This document shows, one piece after another, positions 28,439 to 30,800 of a DNA stretch of 30,800 bases. Each line of letters opens with the position of its first letter. Position 1 is the first letter of the stretch. Made by a program: the position numbers and the translations under genes. This stretch comes from a virus. Below the pieces are notes generated by a model. It was not told the DNA's origin and did no database searches. It was given only the letters and a program-made list of their open reading frames with translations. The stretch lies in IMG/VR virus record IMGVR_UViG_3300010151_000086, positions 1 through 30,800 of that record. One strand, 5' to 3'.

Positions 28439-30660
28439 TGGCTGCCAAGTCAAAGAGCTTGTTCAAGAGCGTAAACTACAAGCCCAAGGATGGGGGGCAG
28501 CTATTCACGGCTTTGTCTGGGGAGCTTGCTGGCGTTACCAACTATGTGGAGAAGCAGGATTGGCGGCGTGACCTTGATGTGGAGGTGAGAAGGGAGGGGC
28601 ATGAATACTTTAATCCCGGCAGCTCAAGCAGCGCAGGGGAAGCCTTTCCCGGTGATACATCAGCCATCAATCTAGTCCACATGACTCGGCGGCCCAACGG
28701 TGACTCAGCCTTGATAGTCGGAACCGAATCCGCCTTGTACCGCTACACGAAACTGGATGACGCTACCTATGTGGAGTCCACCTACCTGTCTGCTTCAGAT
28801 TACTTTGTAAACACCAACCCGAACTGGATTAAGATAGGTAGCGGGTTTACCAACAAAGCTAACGGGGCCAAGAGGTGGCAAGCGGTAAACTTAAACGGCT
28901 ACACCGTATTCAACAACGGCTACGATTTACCTGTGGTGTACCGGGGTGAGGATCATTTAGCAGTTCCGATCTACGAACTAAGGGAAGCCGGGATTTCCAC
29001 GGTGGGCTGCATAGCCAGCTACAACGGAATCCTAATGCTTGGAGACATCACGGAAATATCCGACATGGAACACTGGAAGAAGATAACCCTTCCCTCCGTT
29101 GTCACAAGCACCGCAATCGCTTTGCTTATAGGCTCATCAACAGACTACACAAGTAACGGGATTGCGGTTACTGCATTGCCTATGGACTTAAAAAGCGGTG
29201 ACGTTATTACGTTTGAGGGCGGTGGAATTTTCACTCTCTCGGCAAACGCCAACATGACTGCAACCACTATTCATGGGACACTAACTGAAGCTACCATTCA
29301 AGTGGATGAAGAAGGGATGACACCAGAGAGGGGTACTTACGGAAAGGTCTTAACCTCTACCGCCCGAAATCACGCCAGACTCATCTGGAGCCAGATCAAC
29401 AATCCCAAAAAGTTTGCAGCATCCAACACGGGAAGCATCACCGCTGAAAGCACACTTCTGACCCTTGATTACGAAGCCAAGTCATACAACAAGGGGGATC
29501 AGATAACCGTTATCGGGGCCGGGACAAGCGGGGGCAACTTTACTGCGAGGATAGCGTGGATAAGCGGGGCAAAGCTGTATCTCCATGAACCCGCAATAAC
29601 TACTGTTACTTCAGCCCTTGTGTCGCAAACCGCCGAGGCAAGCAGCATCATAGGGTATGAGGACATAGAGGATGACGGGTCAGGTATTGTCAACATGGCC
29701 CCCCTCCAGAACTCGCTCGCCATCTACAAGGACACATCAATCTTTATTGCAGAGTACACGGGTAGCGTAACTGCTCCGTTCAAGTTCAGGCTCATCAAGG
29801 TTCCCGACTCCAAGACACTTTACTACAAGAACACTCTTATTAGCGTTAAGGAGTCTATTCACATCTACGCAGGGAGAGATAACTTCTACGCTTTTGACCT
29901 GTCCACCCGTGGGCCAAAGGAACTGATACCTGGCCAAGCCGTTAAGGATTTATTTTATGATGTGGCAGATATAACCAAGACAGACGATGTGTTTGCTGCT
30001 GACAATGTTCTAACCAATGAAGTTTGGATCGGGCTTCCAGCTTCAAGTGTAGCCCATAAGTCGATCTGTCTGGACTACATAAACAACACCATTTCAACAA
30101 CTGCCGTGGAGATAGGAGCTGCTGCATCCATCAAGAAGCCGCCAAGCGACAAACAGAACTGGTTTATTATGGGAACCAAGAACGGGGTGGTGCTGCGATA
30201 TGGGTTAACCAATGAAACCCAAAGTACTTGGAGCAATAAGAAATCCATCTACTACAGGACGGATGCCAACCCGTACAGCGCAACACAAAACACATACAAC
30301 AGCACAATCAAGAGTGGGCTGGCTAACTTTGGGGATGCCTACAACGAGAAGGACTTGAAGGGGTATGTGATTCAGTTGGCAAGCCAGCAGGACAACAACG
30401 CCACCCTCAACCTCAAGATTCATGGGTACGAGAACCCTTACGATGACGCAACCAACCTGTATGACCCCAGCGTGAGTGACACCTATTACCAAATCACCAA
30501 CCCAAAGGGGCAGAATTTAGTACCTGTTTTTTTCAGGCAACATCTTTATCAGGACGAGATAATGGTTAACGGAACCACCAATGTTAGGCTGGCTGGAAGA
30601 ATATTCGATGTCAGCAAGGTCAAGAGTTCCAGCGAAGTTAGAACACCGGCAATAGCATAA
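28438..30660 (+). CDS. Tail nozzle / stabilisation protein, 740 aa
   Basis: A long, all-beta protein following the adaptor, as for T7 gp12 or P22 gp10, which form the nozzle at the end of a short tail. Features include repeated aromatic-Gly patterns suggesting propeller blades (INLVHMTRRPNGDSALIVGT, RWQAVNLNGYTVFNNGYDLP, IASYNGILMLGDITE, IYAGRDNFYAFDLSTRGPKE), spread through about residues 70-560. A Tyr/Asn-rich C-terminal domain lies after 600. The start shares one base with the preceding stop. It is the largest piece of evidence for a podovirus-type tail. Confidence 0.7.
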   Translation: MAAKSKSLFKSVNYKPKDGGQLFTALSGELAGVTNYVEKQDWRRDLDVEVRREGHEYFNPGSSSSAGEAFPGDTSAINLVHMTRRPNGDSALIVGTESALYRYTKLDDATYVESTYLSASDYFVNTNPNWIKIGSGFTNKANGAKRWQAVNLNGYTVFNNGYDLPVVYRGEDHLAVPIYELREAGISTVGCIASYNGILMLGDITEISDMEHWKKITLPSVVTSTAIALLIGSSTDYTSNGIAVTALPMDLKSGDVITFEGGGIFTLSANANMTATTIHGTLTEATIQVDEEGMTPERGTYGKVLTSTARNHARLIWSQINNPKKFAASNTGSITAESTLLTLDYEAKSYNKGDQITVIGAGTSGGNFTARIAWISGAKLYLHEPAITTVTSALVSQTAEASSIIGYEDIEDDGSGIVNMAPLQNSLAIYKDTSIFIAEYTGSVTAPFKFRLIKVPDSKTLYYKNTLISVKESIHIYAGRDNFYAFDLSTRGPKELIPGQAVKDLFYDVADITKTDDVFAADNVLTNEVWIGLPASSVAHKSICLDYINNTISTTAVEIGAAASIKKPPSDKQNWFIMGTKNGVVLRYGLTNETQSTWSNKKSIYYRTDANPYSATQNTYNSTIKSGLANFGDAYNEKDLKGYVIQLASQQDNNATLNLKIHGYENPYDDATNLYDPSVSDTYYQITNPKGQNLVPVFFRQHLYQDEIMVNGTTNVRLAGRIFDVSKVKSSSEVRTPAIA

Positions 30661-30800
30661 TGGCACAAACAGTAAAAGTCGTTACTCGCGCAACTGCGCC
30701 CACCACCACGCCCACCAACCCTGAGTATGGGGCAAGCGACACATCAAGCAACAAGGGTTCCGCGCTGACATCGTCCGAGATGGACATGAACCTTCTCAAT
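30660..30800 (+). CDS. Tail-fibre or tail-tip protein, N-terminal part only (truncated by window)
   Basis: The ATG at 30660 overlaps the nozzle stop. The 47 visible residues are Thr/Pro/Ser-rich (RATAPTTTPTNPEYGASD), ending with SALTSSEMDMNLLN. That resembles the conserved LTxxEMDxNF start of many phage tail-fibre proteins. The remainder lies outside the window. Confidence 0.5.
   Translation, partial: MAQTVKVVTRATAPTTTPTNPEYGASDTSSNKGSALTSSEMDMNLLN

Noticed and set aside
1-30800. tRNA genes and CRISPR arrays
   Set aside because: No T-arm-like GTTCRA with paired acceptor stem and no regularly spaced direct repeats were found by eye; a tRNAscan or CRISPR search could still find cryptic ones.

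Overview
The window is a stretch of a tailed double-stranded DNA bacteriophage genome. The terminase, portal, scaffold, capsid, connector and nozzle genes, in that order, suggest a podovirus-like (short-tailed) architecture. A complete tyrosine recombinase points to a temperate or integrating lifestyle. Genes usually start with ATG behind purine-rich Shine-Dalgarno sequences and overlap by 4 bases (ATGA), so the host is an SD-using bacterium. The sequence does not let me name the host, and no DNA polymerase, helicase or primase is visible here.

Layout. (1) Bases 1-1090 hold no credible gene on either strand but are dense in short perfect inverted repeats, including GAAA- and TTCG-capped hairpins. 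I read this as a large structured non-coding RNA, cut by the window start. (2) Bases 1091-8239 are a tightly packed series of small, mostly unknown genes. Recognisable products are a HhH-GPD DNA glycosylase, a C5-cytosine DNA methyltransferase and a short sliding-clamp-like protein; the block ends at a strong intrinsic terminator (8266-8293). A smaller structured stretch with its own terminator lies at 2169-2336. (3) Bases 8302-16047 continue with accessory genes: a GP88-family protein, several tiny Cys-rich zinc-ribbon proteins, an RlpA-like double-psi barrel lipoprotein, a HExxH metalloprotease-like protein, an XF1762/GNAT-like protein, a minimal ATP-dependent ligase domain, a second structured intergenic element (13711-13882) and a set of unknown genes. 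(4) Bases 16048-16448 hold the only credible minus-strand gene and a divergent promoter region. (5) Bases 16449-18038 encode an HTH protein, a coiled-coil protein and the integrase. (6) From 18035 the morphogenesis module runs: candidate small terminase, large terminase, an acidic protein, a hidden HTH-like gene lacking ATG, portal, scaffold, major capsid, head-decoration-like protein, two small proteins, head-tail adaptor, tail nozzle and a truncated tail-fibre-like gene.

Regulation. An 11-base motif, G(T/A)TACCCTA(A/T)A, occurs 14-39 bases upstream of seven start codons, including that of the major capsid gene and one just after a terminator. A weaker copy faces the minus-strand gene. This is probably the phage promoter signature. 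Four intrinsic or probable terminators separate transcription units.

Most interesting: the >1 kb structured RNA candidate, the recurrent GTTACCCTAAA motif, the ATG-less HTH gene between terminase and portal, and several stripped-down DNA-metabolism proteins (179-aa clamp, 190-aa ligase, 200-aa glycosylase).
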